Positions 33,194 through 43,133 are shown, counted from the stretch's first letter. The stretch is DNA of 64,000 nucleotides from Enterococcus hermanniensis (GCF_001885945.1 NZ_JXKQ01000010.1:1-64000); one strand, 5' to 3'. Made by a program: numbers and translations. The notes: generated by a model from the letters alone, not told the origin.

Positions 33194-34555
33194 ATGAGCG
33201 AAATGTTACAAGATCGTGTGCCACCTCAAAGCGTCGAAGCGGAACAAGCTACATTGGGTTCCATTTTTTTAGATACAGATGCTTTGATCACGGCCATGGA
33301 ATACATAGTTCCAGAGGACTTTTATCGTCGTGGACATCAATTAATTTTTCGAGGCATGATTCAGCTAAATGATCGAAATGAAGCTATCGATGTGGTAACG
33401 ATCAAGGAGTTATTAGAACAACAGAACCAATTAGAAGACGCTGGTGGATTAAGTTATTTATCAGAATTAGCTCTAAGTGTTCCTACAGCAGCGAATGTAG
33501 GATACTACGCTAAAATTGTTGAAGAAAAATCATTATTGCGAAATCTTATTCAAACAGCAACCAACATTGTAACGCAAGGTTTTGAGCAAGGAGACGACGT
33601 TCAGACGATTTTAGACACTGCTGAGCGTAATATTATGGAAGTCTCTGAACGGCGTAATAAGAGTGGTTTTTTGACGATCAGCGAAGTGTTGAATACAGCG
33701 ATTGAAAATATTGATCAACTTGCGCGAAACGATGAAGAAATTACAGGTTTACCTACCGGGTATGCCGCATTAGATAAAATGACTGCGGGGCTGCAATCGG
33801 AGGAATTGATTATTTTAGCAGCTCGTCCCGCGGTCGGTAAGACAGCTTTTGCTTTAAATATCGCCCAAAATGTCGGAACTAAAACAGATAAATCCGTTGC
33901 GATCTTTAGTTTAGAAATGGGTGCAGAGTCGTTAGTAAATCGAATGCTTTGTGCAGAAGGTTCTATAGAAGCTAGTCATTTACGAACAGGTCAGTTGTCT
34001 GAAGAAGAATGGCAAAACTTGATTGTAGCGATGGGTAGCTTATCTCGTTCAAATATCTATATCGATGATACACCAGGAATAAAAATTTCTGAGATTCGAG
34101 CAAAATGCCATAAACTTGCAAAAGAAAAAGGCAATCTAGGTTTGATCCTGATTGATTACTTACAATTGATCGAAGGTACTGGACGAGAAAACCGTCAACA
34201 AGAAGTTTCTGAGATATCTCGTCAATTAAAAAAATTGGCAAAAGAATTAAAGGTCCCAATCATTGCTTTGTCACAACTTTCTCGTGGTGTTGAGCAACGA
34301 CAAGACAAACGACCAGTTTTAAGTGATATTCGAGAATCGGGTTCTATTGAACAGGATGCAGATATCGTCGCTTTCTTGTATCGTGATGATTATTATGAAC
34401 GTGAAGGAGAAGAAGAGGAAGATTCTTCTGCTAATCGGAACGTGATCGAAGTTATCATTGAAAAGAATCGGAGTGGAGCTCGTGGAACAGTAGAGCTACT
34501 TTTCATCAAAGAATACAATAAGTTTTCTTCCTTATCTCCTAGAGAAGAATTTTAG
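33194..34555 (+). CDS. dnaB: Replicative DNA helicase DnaB
   Basis: A 453-residue hexameric 5'-3' helicase (named DnaC in Bacillus). The N-terminal collar domain (about 8-110) starts PPQSVEAEQATLGS. The RecA-like C-terminal domain has Walker A AARPAVGKTAF and LILIDYLQLIEG, and SLEMGAESL. It is transcribed from its own promoter; the stop codon lies in the terminator stem. Confidence 0.97.
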   Translation: MSEMLQDRVPPQSVEAEQATLGSIFLDTDALITAMEYIVPEDFYRRGHQLIFRGMIQLNDRNEAIDVVTIKELLEQQNQLEDAGGLSYLSELALSVPTAANVGYYAKIVEEKSLLRNLIQTATNIVTQGFEQGDDVQTILDTAERNIMEVSERRNKSGFLTISEVLNTAIENIDQLARNDEEITGLPTGYAALDKMTAGLQSEELIILAARPAVGKTAFALNIAQNVGTKTDKSVAIFSLEMGAESLVNRMLCAEGSIEASHLRTGQLSEEEWQNLIVAMGSLSRSNIYIDDTPGIKISEIRAKCHKLAKEKGNLGLILIDYLQLIEGTGRENRQQEVSEISRQLKKLAKELKVPIIALSQLSRGVEQRQDKRPVLSDIRESGSIEQDADIVAFLYRDDYYEREGEEEEDSSANRNVIEVIIEKNRSGARGTVELLFIKEYNKFSSLSPREEF

Positions 34556-34582
34556 CGCAAGGTTAATCCTAGCGCTTTTTTT
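34553..34582 (+). terminator. Terminator overlapping the dnaB stop codon
   Basis: AGCGC-A-AGG-TTAAT-CCT-A-GCGCT followed by seven T; the left arm begins in the TAG stop codon. Confidence 0.82.
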
Positions 34583-34665
34583 CTATGCAAATATAGATTT
34601 ATAAAAATAATGTTCGTGATTTGCCTATCAAAACTCTTTTTTAAAATTTAATATTCGAATTTAAG

Positions 34666-34694
34666 TTGAAAGATGTCAGTATTCTTGATACAAT
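34666..34694 (+). promoter_or_regulatory. Promoter of purA
   Basis: TTGAAA (34666-34671), 17 bases, TACAAT (34689-34694). No long riboswitch leader fits in the 35 bases before the start. Confidence 0.72.
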
Positions 34695-34729
34695 AGTTCA
34701 GGATTAAAAAAATTAAATGAGGTGTTCAG

Positions 34730-36022
34730 ATGTCATCTGTAGTAGTTGTAGGAACGCAGTGGGGCGATGAAGGTAAAGGGAAAATCACAGATTTTTTAAG
34801 TGAGAATGCAGAAGTTATTGCTCGTTACCAAGGTGGAGATAACGCAGGTCATACAATCAAGTTTGACAATGAAACATATAAATTACATTTGATTCCTTCA
34901 GGGATCTTTTATAAAGAAAAAACAAGCGTCATCGGTAATGGAGTCGTAGTCAATCCTAAATCATTAGTAACCGAGTTAGCTTATTTACATGAGCGAGGAG
35001 TCGCAACAGATAATTTACGTATTTCTGATCGTGCACATGTCATTTTGCCGTATCATATCAAATTGGATCAATTACAGGAAGATGCAAAAGGTGAAAATAA
35101 AATCGGTACAACGATCAAAGGTATTGGACCGGCATACATGGATAAAGCGGCTCGTGTTGGGATTCGAATTGCTGATTTATTAGATAAAGAAATTTTTGAA
35201 GAACGCTTGAAAATTAATCTAGAAGAAAAAAATCGCCAATTTGTCAAAATGTTTGATGATGAAGCGATTGATTTTGCTGATATTTTTGAAGAATATTATG
35301 AATATGGTCAACAAATCAAGAAGTATGTAACGGATACTTCTGTTATCTTAAATGATGCACTGGATGAAGGGAAACGAGTACTTTTTGAAGGCGCACAAGG
35401 TGTAATGTTAGATATCGACCAAGGAACCTATCCATTTGTTACATCATCAAATCCAGTTGCTGGAGGTGTAACTATCGGGAGTGGGGTAGGTCCATCAAAA
35501 ATTGACAAAGTTGTAGGTGTTTGTAAAGCTTATACCTCTCGTGTTGGTGATGGCCCGTTTCCAACAGAATTATCTGATGCAGTCGGCGATCAAATTCGTG
35601 AAGTCGGTCGTGAATATGGGACAACAACAGGACGTCCGCGACGCGTTGGCTGGTTTGATACAGTTGTAATGCGTCATTCAAAACGTGTCTCTGGAATCAC
35701 AAACCTATCTTTGAATTCGATTGACGTATTAAGTGGTTTAGAAACGGTTAAAATTTGTACAGCTTACGAGCTAGATGGAGAATTGATTTATCATTATCCA
35801 GCAAGCTTAAAAGAATTAAATCGCTGCAAACCTGTATATGAAGAACTTCCTGGTTGGAGTGAAGATATCACTGGTTGTCGTGATTTGGCTGATCTGCCTG
35901 AAAATGCTCGTAATTATGTTCGTCGTATTTCTGAACTAGTCGGTGTACGAATTTCTACTTTCTCTGTAGGACCAGATCGTAATCAAACGAATATTATGGA
36001 AAGTGTTTGGGCACAAATTTAA
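34730..36022 (+). CDS. purA: Adenylosuccinate synthetase
   Basis: A 430-residue GTP-dependent enzyme joining IMP and aspartate on the way to AMP. The N-terminal [14 protein letters not shown] loop, the GGDNAGHTI motif and [13 protein letters not shown] are all present. With guaB on the other side of the origin the window holds both branch-point enzymes from IMP. The start follows GAGGTG. Confidence 0.98.
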   Translation: MSSVVVVGTQWGDEGKGKITDFLSENAEVIARYQGGDNAGHTIKFDNETYKLHLIPSGIFYKEKTSVIGNGVVVNPKSLVTELAYLHERGVATDNLRISDRAHVILPYHIKLDQLQEDAKGENKIGTTIKGIGPAYMDKAARVGIRIADLLDKEIFEERLKINLEEKNRQFVKMFDDEAIDFADIFEEYYEYGQQIKKYVTDTSVILNDALDEGKRVLFEGAQGVMLDIDQGTYPFVTSSNPVAGGVTIGSGVGPSKIDKVVGVCKAYTSRVGDGPFPTELSDAVGDQIREVGREYGTTTGRPRRVGWFDTVVMRHSKRVSGITNLSLNSIDVLSGLETVKICTAYELDGELIYHYPASLKELNRCKPVYEELPGWSEDITGCRDLADLPENARNYVRRISELVGVRISTFSVGPDRNQTNIMESVWAQI

Positions 36023-36096
36023 CATATCGTGAGACAAGCACCTAATAATTTAGTAAAATAGATATACTATGACGTGGGTGTTTGGAGGATATCAAT

Positions 36097-36963
36097 ATGT
36101 ATCAAATTCTGACAGATTCTTGTTGTGATGTACCTTATACATTACTAGAAGAAAATAATGTCGATTTTATTTCGATGTATGTTACCATCGAAGGTAATGA
36201 GATCGCAGATGATTTAGGTCGAAATTTTAAAATTGATGATTTTTATCAAAAAATTAAAGAGGGCGCAATGCCGACGACTTCACAAGTCAATGTAGGACGT
36301 TATGTGGAATTTTTCCGTAGTTATGCGGAAAAGAATGTTCCCATTTTGTATATTTGTTTTTCATCAGGTATGAGTGGCTCGTATCAAAGTGCACTACAAG
36401 CTGTTGAGATTTTAAAAGAAGATTTACCAGATGCCGAAGTATATATTGTTGATTCTTTAGCAGCTAGTGGTGGCGAAGGATTAATGGTTTATGAGGCTGC
36501 TCAGAAACAGCAAGCAGGAATGTCTCTGAAGGATTTATATAACTGGTTAGAAGAAAATAAGTTAACCTATCATCATTGGGTGACTGTAGATGATTTACAT
36601 CATCTACAACGAGGTGGACGTATCTCTAGAACGAGCGCAGCGATTGGTGGATTAATGAATATCAAACCAATCATTACCGTAGATGTAGCAGGTAAATTAC
36701 AAAATGTTGAAAAGATTCGTGGACGTAAAAAGGCATTGCAGCTAGTAGCTGATAAGATCAGTGCAGCTACAACAGATCCTGAAAATCAAACGATTTTTAT
36801 TACAACGAGTGCAGACCAGACGGGTGCTGAAGAAGTAAAACGTCATTTGGAAGAAAGCATCCATCCGAAGGAAATCAAAATCTTTCCATTAGGAACGACG
36901 ATTTCTAGCCATACTGGTTTAGGATGTATCGCTGTATTTACCCGAGGAAATAAAAGAACTTAA
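36097..36963 (+). CDS. DegV family fatty-acid-binding protein
   Basis: A 288-residue EDD-fold protein starting MYQILTDSCCDVPYTLLEE, with FSSGMSGSYQSA and LQRGGRISRTSAAIGGLMNIKPII, the lipid-headgroup and acyl pocket motifs. The ATG at 36097 has GGAGG 8 bases before it; a longer TTG reading is not supported. DegV/FakB proteins present fatty acids to the FakA kinase, but fakA is not in the window. Confidence 0.93.
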   Translation: MYQILTDSCCDVPYTLLEENNVDFISMYVTIEGNEIADDLGRNFKIDDFYQKIKEGAMPTTSQVNVGRYVEFFRSYAEKNVPILYICFSSGMSGSYQSALQAVEILKEDLPDAEVYIVDSLAASGGEGLMVYEAAQKQQAGMSLKDLYNWLEENKLTYHHWVTVDDLHHLQRGGRISRTSAAIGGLMNIKPIITVDVAGKLQNVEKIRGRKKALQLVADKISAATTDPENQTIFITTSADQTGAEEVKRHLEESIHPKEIKIFPLGTTISSHTGLGCIAVFTRGNKRT

Positions 36964-36964
36964 T

Positions 36965-37003
36965 TAAAAAACGAGGAAATCTATTCAGATTTCCTCGTTT
37001 TTT
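36965..37003. terminator. Bidirectional terminator, degV / LysR gene
   Basis: AACGAGGAAATCT-ATTC-AGATTTCCTCGTT flanked by A and T runs. Confidence 0.9.
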
Positions 37004-37892
37004 AATTTTTTTGTTGGCTAAATTCGCGAATCAGCTCAATGAGTTGGCCACGAACAACTGTATCTAAAACTTGTTCTCTCTGGACTAATGAAATCATAAA
37101 GGTTGGTTGAGGTTGATCGATGATAGGAATAGTGACTAGATTATCTTCTGAAGATACTGCTAGTTCTGCTAAGAATCCGATGCCTATTTTTTCTCGGATC
37201 ATACCTTTTAAAATATTCAAATTATTATTTTGATAAATGATCTGTGGTTCAAAGTGGGCTTGCTGGGTCATCATTTTAAAGGCTGCTGGATGAACATAAT
37301 GCTCATTTAACAAGACAAAAAGTTCCTCTTTAAGCTCAGAGAAGGCGAGTTCTTTACGCTTTGCCAAGTGGTGTTCGGGACTCACTACGATCACAAAGTT
37401 TTTTTCTACAAGTAATTCGCTCGTTAATTCGTCATCATGAATGGGTTCAATTGTCCCCAATAATGCTAAATCGATTTTACTATGTCGCAAAAGGCGGTAA
37501 AGATCATGTGAACCTCCATCTACTAGGTGAATATGACGCATGAGGTTATTTTGAAAAAGATAGGAAGACAATTTAGGAAAATAAAAATTTCCAATAATCG
37601 GAGGTAATCCAAAATCTAATGTTTCATCCTTTAAACGATCAATCTCAGTTACCGCGACTGCCAGTTCTTTTAGGATATTAGAAATATGGCGAGATAATAC
37701 TAGTCCTGATTGCGTAATGACTAATTGTTTATGCGACTGGTCGCGATAAACAAGTTCTGTTCCAAGTTCCTCTTCTAGTCGTTTGACGGCATAAGTAATG
37801 GTGGGTTGGCTAACACGAAAAGCGTTTGCTACTTTAGTAAAACTCTTTTCACGTACTAAGCGTTGAAAATATTCTAAGTCTTTAAACTTCAT
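37002..37892 (-). CDS. LysR-family transcriptional regulator
   Basis: A 296-residue regulator. The N-terminal winged helix (about 1-62) reads MKFKDLEYFQRLVREKSFTK, then VSQPTITYAVKRLEEELG. The substrate-binding domain (about 90-290) follows. I chose ATG 37892, which has AAAGGAG upstream, over the longer form. It resembles regulators such as MleR-type LTTRs but no target gene is divergent to it within 100 bases, so its regulon is unknown. Confidence 0.9.
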   Translation of the reverse strand: MKFKDLEYFQRLVREKSFTKVANAFRVSQPTITYAVKRLEEELGTELVYRDQSHKQLVITQSGLVLSRHISNILKELAVAVTEIDRLKDETLDFGLPPIIGNFYFPKLSSYLFQNNLMRHIHLVDGGSHDLYRLLRHSKIDLALLGTIEPIHDDELTSELLVEKNFVIVVSPEHHLAKRKELAFSELKEELFVLLNEHYVHPAAFKMMTQQAHFEPQIIYQNNNLNILKGMIREKIGIGFLAELAVSSEDNLVTIPIIDQPQPTFMISLVQREQVLDTVVRGQLIELIREFSQQKN

Positions 37893-37996
37893 TTTGAGCT
37901 CCTTTGTTCCTTTCAAATTATCATATAAATAAAATTTATGCTAATAAACTCAACTCAGGATGAGAATAGTACAGCAGTAGTACAGATATGCAAAAA

Positions 37997-38032
37997 TAAA
38001 AAACTGCGCGAAAGACTCGCACAGTTTTTTAT
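37997..38032 (-). terminator. Terminator after the ABC-F gene
   Basis: ACTG-GCG-loop-CGC-CAGT with one C-A mismatch, flanked on both sides by A/T runs; on the minus strand it follows the ABC-F stop. Confidence 0.75.
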
Positions 38033-39651
38033 TAATATAGAGTACTCATTTGTTTTTGTACTTCTGGATTTTCTAAAAATTCATCGTAAGTTGTTTCTGC
38101 ACGGTCAACTACACCATTACTTGAAACTGCGATGATACGATTAGCAATCGTTTGGATGAATTGGTGGTCATGAGAGGCGAAAAGGATTGAACCTTTATAA
38201 GCAATCAGACCTTCATTCAATGCCGAAATCGATTCTAAATCTAGATGATTGGTTGGATCATCTAAGACTAAAACATTAGATTTAGAAAGCATCAATTTAG
38301 ATAACATGCAGCGAACTTTTTCTCCACCAGATAAAACATTGACAGATTTCATTACTTCATCGCCTGAGAACAACATACGTCCTAAGAAACTACGTAAGAA
38401 GGTATTGTCATCTTCTTCTTTACTTGCATATTGACGTAACCAATCAAGAATTGGCATTGAACTATCAAATTCTTTTGTTGTATCTTTCGGCAAGTATGCT
38501 TGGCTAGTTGTAACACCCCAGCGGACAGTACCTGTATCAGGCTTTAAATCACCCATGATTACTTTAAATAGAGTTGTTGTTACTAAGTCGTTTTCAGCAA
38601 CAAAAGCAACTTTATCATCGCGATTTAAAGTGAAAGAAATATTATCTAAAACTTTTTTACCGTCGATCGTCACACTAACACTATCGACTTGTAGCAAGTC
38701 ATTTCCGATTTCACGTTCAGGTTTGAATTGAACGAAAGGATATCGACGTGAAGAGGGCTGAATGTCGTCTAGAGTAATTTTATCCAACATTTTTTTCCGC
38801 GAGGTTGCTTGTTTTGATTTCGATGCGTTAGCACTAAAACGCGCGATAAACTCTTGCAATTCTTTGATTTGCTCTTCTTTTTTAGTATTTTGTTGTGATT
38901 GTAATTTAGTAGCTAATTGACTAGATTCTAACCAGAAATCATAGTTACCAACATATAATTTGATTTTTCCAAAATCTAAATCAGCCATATGGGTACAAAC
39001 CTTATTCAAGAAATGTCGGTCATGGGATACAACAATCACGGTATTATTGAAATTGATCAAAAATTCTTCTAACCAGTTGATTGATTGGATATCTAATCCA
39101 TTGGTTGGTTCGTCTAGTAGCAGAACATCTGGTTTACCAAAAAGTGATTGTGCTAACAACACTTTTACTTTTTGCCCAGCAGTCAATTCGCTCATTTTTT
39201 GTTGATGCAACTCTTCCGAAATATTTAACCCTTGAAGCAAAACAGCTGCTTCTGGTTCGGCTTCCCAGCCATCAAGTTCAGCAAATTCACCTTCTAATTC
39301 AGCTGCTCGAATTCCATCTTCATCAGAAAAATCTTCTTTCATATAGATAGCATCTTTTTCTTGCATCACTTCGTATAAGCGTTCATGTCCCATAATGACT
39401 GTTTCAAGAACAGTATATTCTTCAAAGTCAAAATGATTTTGTTTTAAAACAGCCATTCGTTCGTTCGGGCCTAAAGTAACTGAGCCAGTAGAAGGCTGGA
39501 TATCGCCCGCTAAGATCTTAAGAAACGTTGATTTTCCGGCGCCATTTGCACCAATCAACCCATAACAATTGCCGGGAGTGAATTTAATATTTACGTCATC
39601 AAATAATTTACGGTCAGGAAACTGTAAACTAACGTCACTTACTGTAATCAA
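38032..39651 (-). CDS. ABC-F family ATPase, YkpA/YbiT-like
   Basis: A 539-residue soluble protein with two ABC domains and no membrane segments. Domain 1 has a good Walker A (GANGAGKST), signature LTAGQKVKV and Walker B DEPTN. Domain 2 lacks a normal Walker A (AENDLVTTT) but keeps signature LSGGEKV, and its Walker B reads LVLDDPTNHLD with Asp in place of the catalytic Glu. Overall it matches Bacillus YkpA from memory. It probably acts on ribosomes; antibiotic resistance is not implied. Confidence 0.88.
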   Translation of the reverse strand: MITVSDVSLQFPDRKLFDDVNIKFTPGNCYGLIGANGAGKSTFLKILAGDIQPSTGSVTLGPNERMAVLKQNHFDFEEYTVLETVIMGHERLYEVMQEKDAIYMKEDFSDEDGIRAAELEGEFAELDGWEAEPEAAVLLQGLNISEELHQQKMSELTAGQKVKVLLAQSLFGKPDVLLLDEPTNGLDIQSINWLEEFLINFNNTVIVVSHDRHFLNKVCTHMADLDFGKIKLYVGNYDFWLESSQLATKLQSQQNTKKEEQIKELQEFIARFSANASKSKQATSRKKMLDKITLDDIQPSSRRYPFVQFKPEREIGNDLLQVDSVSVTIDGKKVLDNISFTLNRDDKVAFVAENDLVTTTLFKVIMGDLKPDTGTVRWGVTTSQAYLPKDTTKEFDSSMPILDWLRQYASKEEDDNTFLRSFLGRMLFSGDEVMKSVNVLSGGEKVRCMLSKLMLSKSNVLVLDDPTNHLDLESISALNEGLIAYKGSILFASHDHQFIQTIANRIIAVSSNGVVDRAETTYDEFLENPEVQKQMSTLY

Positions 39652-39788
39652 TGATTTTCCTCACTTTATCAGTATTGGCACAAGGCCTCTTTGCATTATA
39701 TCGGGGAACATCTTAAGTTTCAAGCATCCTTAAGAATTTACTTGGGATTTAAAATAGGATAAACTTAAGTGCGAAGGGATGTGTCAGA

Positions 39789-40166
39789 ATGATCGGGATT
39801 ATTATCGCGACCCACGACCATTTAGCAGAGAGTCTATTAAAAACGGCTGAAGCCATTTTAGGCGATCAAAGCTGTGTGGAAACATTAAATATTGAACCAG
39901 GGGCCACAGGCATTCAAGCAAAGGTTGAACAAGTAGCTGAACAAGTACTGAAGGAAAATGATGAACTTATTTGGTTAGTCGATATGTTTGGTGGAACACC
40001 ATTTCGTTATGCTAGTTATTGCATGATGGATGATCCGCGCCAAGCGTTAGTAACTGGAGTAAATTTACCTATGTTACTTCAAGCATTAGTTAATCGAGAA
40101 ATTACTGCTAAAAAACTAGCCCAATTGTTAGAGTTAGAAGGAAAGCAAACGATTCGTAGAATATAA
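39789..40166 (+). CDS. Orphan PTS EIIA component, mannose family
   Basis: A 125-residue EIIA-Man fold protein beginning MIGIIIATHDHLAESLLKTA. His9 in the ATH motif is the expected phospho-acceptor and LVDMFGGTPF is the conserved loop. No EIIB, EIIC or EIID of this family lies nearby, nor dhaK/dhaL. It may serve a transporter elsewhere or be regulatory. It is alone between two leftward genes. Confidence 0.88.
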   Translation: MIGIIIATHDHLAESLLKTAEAILGDQSCVETLNIEPGATGIQAKVEQVAEQVLKENDELIWLVDMFGGTPFRYASYCMMDDPRQALVTGVNLPMLLQALVNREITAKKLAQLLELEGKQTIRRI

Positions 40167-40200
40167 AAAGGTGTTCCGAATTTATCGGAACACCTTTTTT
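40166..40200. terminator. Bidirectional terminator, EIIA / pyruvate oxidase
   Basis: AAAAAGGTGTTCCGA-ATTTA-TCGGAACACCTTTTTT between convergent genes. Confidence 0.92.
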
Positions 40201-41926
40201 ATTTTTTATTTAGTAGTTCACGTAAAGTAGGCATGTCATGAACTTGATATTTTTCTTTGAAGTTCTGGATTTTTTCTGGTGAGAATTTATCAGGTTCTAA
40301 TTCTAATGCTTCAACTGGTAATGGACGTTCATCTTTGATTTTTATATCGATTACAACCGGGCGATTGCTAGCTTTCGCAGCGGTAAAGGCTGGTTCGAGT
40401 TGGCTATATTCTGTAATCGTAAATCCATCTGCACCAAGGGCTTCACCAACTTTACCAAAATCAGCACCCTCTAAAAAGACACCAAATTTTTGCTGTTCCG
40501 TATCTTCTTGTTCTGCTTCAATAAAACCAAACGCATCATTTGAGAAAATAATATTGATAACGGGTAGTTGATATTTCACTTGGGTAATAATATCTTGCAT
40601 CTGCATAGCAAAACCACCATCACCACTTAGCGTAAAGACTTGTTTTTCAGGATAACTTAATTGTGCAGCAATTCCACCAGGCACACCATTTCCCATAGTA
40701 GCAAACCAACCAGAAGTCGTGAATTGTTGTTCCCCATTCATTTCTAAATGACGAATTGCATTTAAGGTAACGTTTCCGACATCGGATACAAAAATAGCAT
40801 CATTTTTAGCAATACGATTGATTTCTTTAAAAACCGGTTCTGAACGCAACGGAGTCGCTGTATCATTATAGAAGCTTTTCCGCCAAGCATGCCAATTCTG
40901 AATATTTTCTTGGTTTGCTCTTAACCAATCATCGACAGGACGTTCTTTCCCAACTTCGACCCAACGGCGTAATGTTGTGATACCGTCACCTAAGATGGAA
41001 TAATCAACTGTGTGTCGACGTCCAAATTTAGCTGCATCGATATCTACTTGGATAAATTTGGCTTTAGGATTCAAAAACGAGCGACCAAATGGGAAATCGC
41101 TACCGACGAAAACAATCAAATCAGCATCCGCCAAAGCTTCATTAGCTGGTTTAGTTGCTACTCGTGCAGCAAACCCTAAGAAATTTTCATACAGATCTGG
41201 AATGATTCCTTTGGCTAATACGGCAGCAGCTACTGGCATAGAGAAATGTTCCGCAAAGGCTTTAATATCATCAAAACCGCCACGAACACCTTGTCCGATA
41301 TAAAGAACAGGTTGCTTGGCATTTTCGATTAAAGGTAAAGCGGCTTTTATATCAGCATCTTCAGGTAATAAGCGATTTGTTTTATAGGCATTAGCTGTTG
41401 CCTGTTCGGCATCTTTGATTTCTGCAAAACCAAAATCGACTGGAATGGTAACGATTGCCACACCATGATATTTATAAGCGGCTTTAATTGCTTCATCAAC
41501 TACGTGAGGAAGACTTTCTGGTGTCATAACAGTCCGGTTATAAACACTGACATCTGCAAACATAGGATTTTCATTCAATTCTTGGAAGGCATCATAATTC
41601 ATTGATGTTGAAGCAACTTGGCCTAATAGAGCTAAAACAGGAACATGGTCCATCTGTGCATCATAAAGACCATTGATCAAATGACTGGCACCTGGTCCAG
41701 CTGAGCCGAAGACAGCACCAATTTTTCCTGTGAGTTTAGCATCTGCAGCGGCAGCTAAAGCTCCAGCTTCTTCATGTCGAACTTGAATATACTTGATAGA
41801 TTCACGTTCGTGGTACAAAGCATCCATAGTCGAATTGAATGAACCTCCAGGTATCCCATAGATATGATCAATTCCCCAAGCTTCTAAAATATTGACCATC
41901 GATATTCCAGCATTGATTGTTGACAT
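40199..41926 (-). CDS. Pyruvate oxidase, TPP/FAD dependent
   Basis: A 575-residue member of the TPP enzyme family. The activating Glu is in VRHEEAGALAAAADAKLTG, a central FAD-binding domain lies at about 190-340, and the TPP-Mg motif is GDGGFAMQMQDI...NDAFGF. FQELNENPMFADV and the AGPGASHLINGL motif match lactobacillal and streptococcal pyruvate oxidase (Pox/SpxB) better than acetolactate synthase. It would convert pyruvate, phosphate and oxygen to acetyl phosphate, CO2 and hydrogen peroxide. It is slightly shorter than the usual 590-600 residues. Confidence 0.85.
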   Translation of the reverse strand: MSTINAGISMVNILEAWGIDHIYGIPGGSFNSTMDALYHERESIKYIQVRHEEAGALAAAADAKLTGKIGAVFGSAGPGASHLINGLYDAQMDHVPVLALLGQVASTSMNYDAFQELNENPMFADVSVYNRTVMTPESLPHVVDEAIKAAYKYHGVAIVTIPVDFGFAEIKDAEQATANAYKTNRLLPEDADIKAALPLIENAKQPVLYIGQGVRGGFDDIKAFAEHFSMPVAAAVLAKGIIPDLYENFLGFAARVATKPANEALADADLIVFVGSDFPFGRSFLNPKAKFIQVDIDAAKFGRRHTVDYSILGDGITTLRRWVEVGKERPVDDWLRANQENIQNWHAWRKSFYNDTATPLRSEPVFKEINRIAKNDAIFVSDVGNVTLNAIRHLEMNGEQQFTTSGWFATMGNGVPGGIAAQLSYPEKQVFTLSGDGGFAMQMQDIITQVKYQLPVINIIFSNDAFGFIEAEQEDTEQQKFGVFLEGADFGKVGEALGADGFTITEYSQLEPAFTAAKASNRPVVIDIKIKDERPLPVEALELEPDKFSPEKIQNFKEKYQVHDMPTLRELLNKK

Positions 41927-42057
41927 AATATTCCCTCGCTTTCTTTTTGTAAGTTTCGTATGTAAAAAGTATAACGCGGTAAAAAAAATGGAGCAAAGAA
42001 AGTGTCTTCAAAATAAGTTTACGGGCCTGTCTGACTTGTGTTAGAGTTAAAATAGAC

Positions 42058-42068
42058 AAACGCTTTCA
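42058..42068. promoter_or_regulatory. cre-like sequence before the ZIP gene
   Basis: AAACGCTTTCA (TGAAAGCGTTT on the other strand) resembles half of a CcpA site, between divergent pyruvate oxidase and ZIP genes; only part of the consensus matches. Confidence 0.35.
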
Positions 42069-42078
42069 GGAGGGATAT

Positions 42079-42897
42079 ATGATCGACTGGTTATTAAGTC
42101 TGGATGCTTGGCAACAAGCATTAGTAGGAACACTTTTTACATGGGGAATGACTGCATTAGGAGCTGCACTTGTTTTTTTCTTTAAAAACATCTATCGGAA
42201 TGTGTTGAATTTGATGTTGGGATTTGCTTCAGGAGTTATGATCGCCGCAAGTTTTTGGTCCTTATTAGATCCAGCAATTGCAGCAGCAGCAGAAAATGGT
42301 TCAATTCCATGGCTAGTTGTAAGTATTGGGTTTGGCTTAGGTGGTTTATTTCTATATATAGCAGATAAAACCTTACCTCACATGCATTTTGGGCCCAATA
42401 AAGAAAAAGAAGGCCTACCTAGTCATTTAAAACGAACGATTTTATTGGTTTTTTCGATTACTTTGCATAATATTCCTGAAGGCTTAGCTGTGGGAGTTGC
42501 CTTTGGAGCCGCCAATGAAGCTGCTAACCCCGCAGTCGCTGTTTTAGCAGCTATTTCAGTTTCTCTAGGGATTGGTATCCAAAATTTCCCCGAGGGAGCG
42601 GCAGTGTCTATTCCACTGCGTCAAGAAGGATTGAGCCGAACAAAATCCTTTTTTTATGGTCAAGCTTCTGGAATCGTGGAACCTATCGCTGCCGTTATTG
42701 GAGCATTATTAGTAACTAGGGTAGAGCCCTTGCTTCCATATGCATTGTCTTTTGCCGCAGGTGCGATGATTTATGTTGTTGTCGAGGAACTCATTCCTGA
42801 AGCTCAAGCAACAACAGATAGTAAACATCACTTTGGTGTTTTTGGTACAATGTTAGGTTTCATGATTATGATGATTTTAGATGTTGCATTAGGATAA
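42079..42897 (+). CDS. ZIP family divalent metal transporter
   Basis: A 272-residue polytopic protein with about eight membrane segments. TM4 and TM5 carry the binding motifs HNIPEGLAVG and QNFPEGAAV, typical of the GufA/ZupT branch. It would import zinc, manganese or iron. The start follows CAGGAGGG. It is divergent from the pyruvate oxidase gene with 150 bases between. Confidence 0.92.
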   Translation: MIDWLLSLDAWQQALVGTLFTWGMTALGAALVFFFKNIYRNVLNLMLGFASGVMIAASFWSLLDPAIAAAAENGSIPWLVVSIGFGLGGLFLYIADKTLPHMHFGPNKEKEGLPSHLKRTILLVFSITLHNIPEGLAVGVAFGAANEAANPAVAVLAAISVSLGIGIQNFPEGAAVSIPLRQEGLSRTKSFFYGQASGIVEPIAAVIGALLVTRVEPLLPYALSFAAGAMIYVVVEELIPEAQATTDSKHHFGVFGTMLGFMIMMILDVALG

Positions 42898-42900
42898 TAA

Positions 42901-42936
42901 AAAGGTCGCAAGCATAATGACTTGCGACCTTTTTTG
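42901..42936. terminator. Bidirectional terminator after the ZIP gene
   Basis: AAAGGTCGCAAG-CATAATGA-CTTGCGACCTTT followed by T, between convergent genes. Confidence 0.9.
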
Positions 42937-42938
42937 TT

Positions 42939-43133
42939 TTAATACGTTCTACGGCGACGTTTAGTTAACCAATTAACGAAGAAATAAACAATTGCTAATG
43001 GAATGACCAATCTAAAGAATAATCCTAGTAGTCCTGAAAGGATCGCTCCGACGATACTTAAAATGAATCCAGCAACTAAGAAAAAGCCGATGACTGCTAA
43101 TATACGTACAATTAAAGGATAAGTTTTTAACAT
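42939..43133 (-). CDS. Small membrane protein, unknown function
   Basis: A 64-residue protein, almost wholly hydrophobic (two closely spaced membrane segments, about 7-34 and 38-56) with a basic tail KRRRRTY. A ribosome site (AGAAGGG) precedes the ATG. It stands alone, convergent with the ZIP gene. No recognisable family. The clear start, membrane pattern and terminator support it being real. Confidence 0.7.
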   Translation of the reverse strand: MLKTYPLIVRILAVIGFFLVAGFILSIVGAILSGLLGLFFRLVIPLAIVYFFVNWLTKRRRRTY

